This document shows, in pieces, positions 63,101 to 64,000 of a DNA stretch of 64,000 nucleotides. The stretch lies in the NCBI GenBank assembly GCA_905221605.1, contig CAJNDS010000180.1, forward strand, positions 394,501 through 458,500. Direction: 5' to 3'. A program made the translations under genes and the position numbers. Every line of letters begins with the position of its first letter. Positions within the stretch are counted from its first letter, which is position 1. Source of the stretch: Symbiodinium natans. Its lineage: Eukaryota > Sar > Dinophyceae > Suessiales > Symbiodiniaceae. The notes under the pieces were generated by a model. The model made no database searches. It worked only from the letters and a program-made list of their open reading frames with translations, and was not told the DNA's origin.

Positions 63101-64000
63101 TGATCAGATATTGGCGTCCTGAACTGCCGCACTTGGTTTTCTCCGAGTTTTTGAGTCACACCTTGCACGACCTGGTTTGGCTTCAGCATTTTGGGGTTGT
63201 AGAGGGCCCGGGGTACCTAGGATTCTTCAAAGGTGATCTGCGAGAAGCTGCACAAGTAAGGGATTCGAAGTTCCGCAGCGACCTAAGGCGTGGCGAAGCG
63301 ATGTAGGGGTCGCCAAATCCAGAAACGAAGAGGGTTTAGGGTTTAGGGTTTAGGGATTTTAGGGTTTAGGATTTAGGGTTTAGGGGTGTATTCCATTCTA
63401 TTCCTGAATTCAGAGGGGGTTTGTTCGGCTTCCCTCTCGCTCCTCGCTCCCCCCCTCCCACACCCCAAGCGCGGTCGATCTGAGTGAACTTCAGCGGCAC
63501 CGACCCAGAAAAGGCTTCAGAGTTTCAACCCTGAACCCTTAACCCTACACCCCAAACCCTAAACCCTTAACCCTACACCCCAAACCCTAAACCCCTAAAA
63601 CCTGTTCAGAGTCCACCCTGGAGGCCATTAAAGTCGTGCTGCCGGGGCAGTTGCATGGGGCGCAGTCACTGCTCAACAATACCCCGATGGAGTACAAGCA
63701 GCCAGCCTCGAACAAGTCCGGGATTTTGGCCATTTCGGGCACAGGATTTCGGGCCCCTTCTGTTGTGACAAGAGCGAAGAACTACATTGCTGTGGAGGGC
63801 GATGTTGCGGCAGTCCACGGATTACGATCGACTCGAAAAAAGGCACAAATTCGAAGATGGCGGGGTCACTGGTCATTACACAATGTGCTTCGTGCTCGAC
63901 CCTTCGCGTTCCTGTAGTCAAGGGCTCTTGGAATGTGGGCTGCAGCACCTGCGATGAAGACGCCGAAAACCCGGGCGGTTTCGAACTCGGGGCCACATGC
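63101..64000. other. Right flank, gene continues
   Basis: Contains telomere-like blocks (63329-63385 and 63530-63600). The open piece at 63624-63917 begins after gag|GCCATTAAAG with AIKVVLPGQLHG. It may be a further exon of the PKG-like gene but shows no motif. The kinase domain is not seen. Confidence 0.4.

Noticed and set aside
1-64000. CRISPR array
   Set aside because: The short tandem repeats have no regular unique spacers. They are telomere-like or microsatellite, in a genome with spliceosomal introns.
1-64000. Dinoflagellate spliced-leader relict or tRNA/rRNA genes
   Set aside because: No stretch matching the leader core or a cloverleaf with conserved arms was found by eye. A covariance-model search would be needed for a firm statement.

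Overview
The window is a gene-sparse stretch of nuclear DNA from an intron-rich alveolate, most likely a dinoflagellate or a close relative (syndinian or chromerid not excluded). Four things point there. Telomere-type TTTAGGG/CCCTAAA repeats lie everywhere, in both orientations. Almost every exon I can place begins with G after an AG acceptor (AG|G). Many introns start with GC instead of GT. One gene has the architecture of the cGMP-dependent kinases of apicomplexans and their relatives. No spliced-leader sequence, rRNA or tRNA was recognised.

The long open frames are mostly noise. Real coding sequence is in tiny exons (about 30-160 nt), all on the + strand, found here by protein-family motifs and checked by codon phase across each splice junction. 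Gene 1 (about 2.2-30.5 kb) is a VPS13/chorein-type bridge lipid-transfer protein. The window holds its VAB/SHR-binding region (2.2-12.7 kb), the APT1-like segment (14.5-20.4 kb), the ATG2_C-like region (22.2-24.0 kb), and the C-terminal RVR..RALYG and PH-like part (25.2-30.5 kb). Exons carrying a dysferlin/peroxin (DysF) motif at 33.9-36.1 kb are either its tail or a separate gene. From 36.3 to 56 kb only weak exon candidates are seen. Gene 2 (56.1 kb to beyond 63.1 kb) is a PKG-like kinase: cyclic-nucleotide-binding (CNB) domains A and B and a degenerate third one are present, and the kinase domain would lie beyond the window.

The rest is repeats. (i) Interstitial telomere-like blocks occur about every 0.2-1 kb, including higher-order and variant arrays (TTTAGAGGG, CCCTAATAA, CCCTAAAA, a 21-bp unit). 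(ii) At least a dozen families of short (70-150 bp), non-coding, mostly palindromic MITE-like elements occur, named A-U here for convenience. Family A has 14 copies, B has 7, C has 7 and F has 6. (iii) There are microsatellites (TA, CA, ACT, GATA, GA) and long poly-C/poly-G runs.

The most interesting signals are mechanistic. Some palindromic elements form whole introns or supply the 3' splice site of conserved exons, as introner elements do. Telomere-like blocks interrupt individual element copies and are flanked by 12-19 bp direct duplications of the element sequence, so they look like inserted units. One element is nested inside another. GC-AG splicing is common and is confirmed by reading phase. 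These together suggest a genome where introns are made by palindromic elements and enlarged by telomere-repeat insertion.
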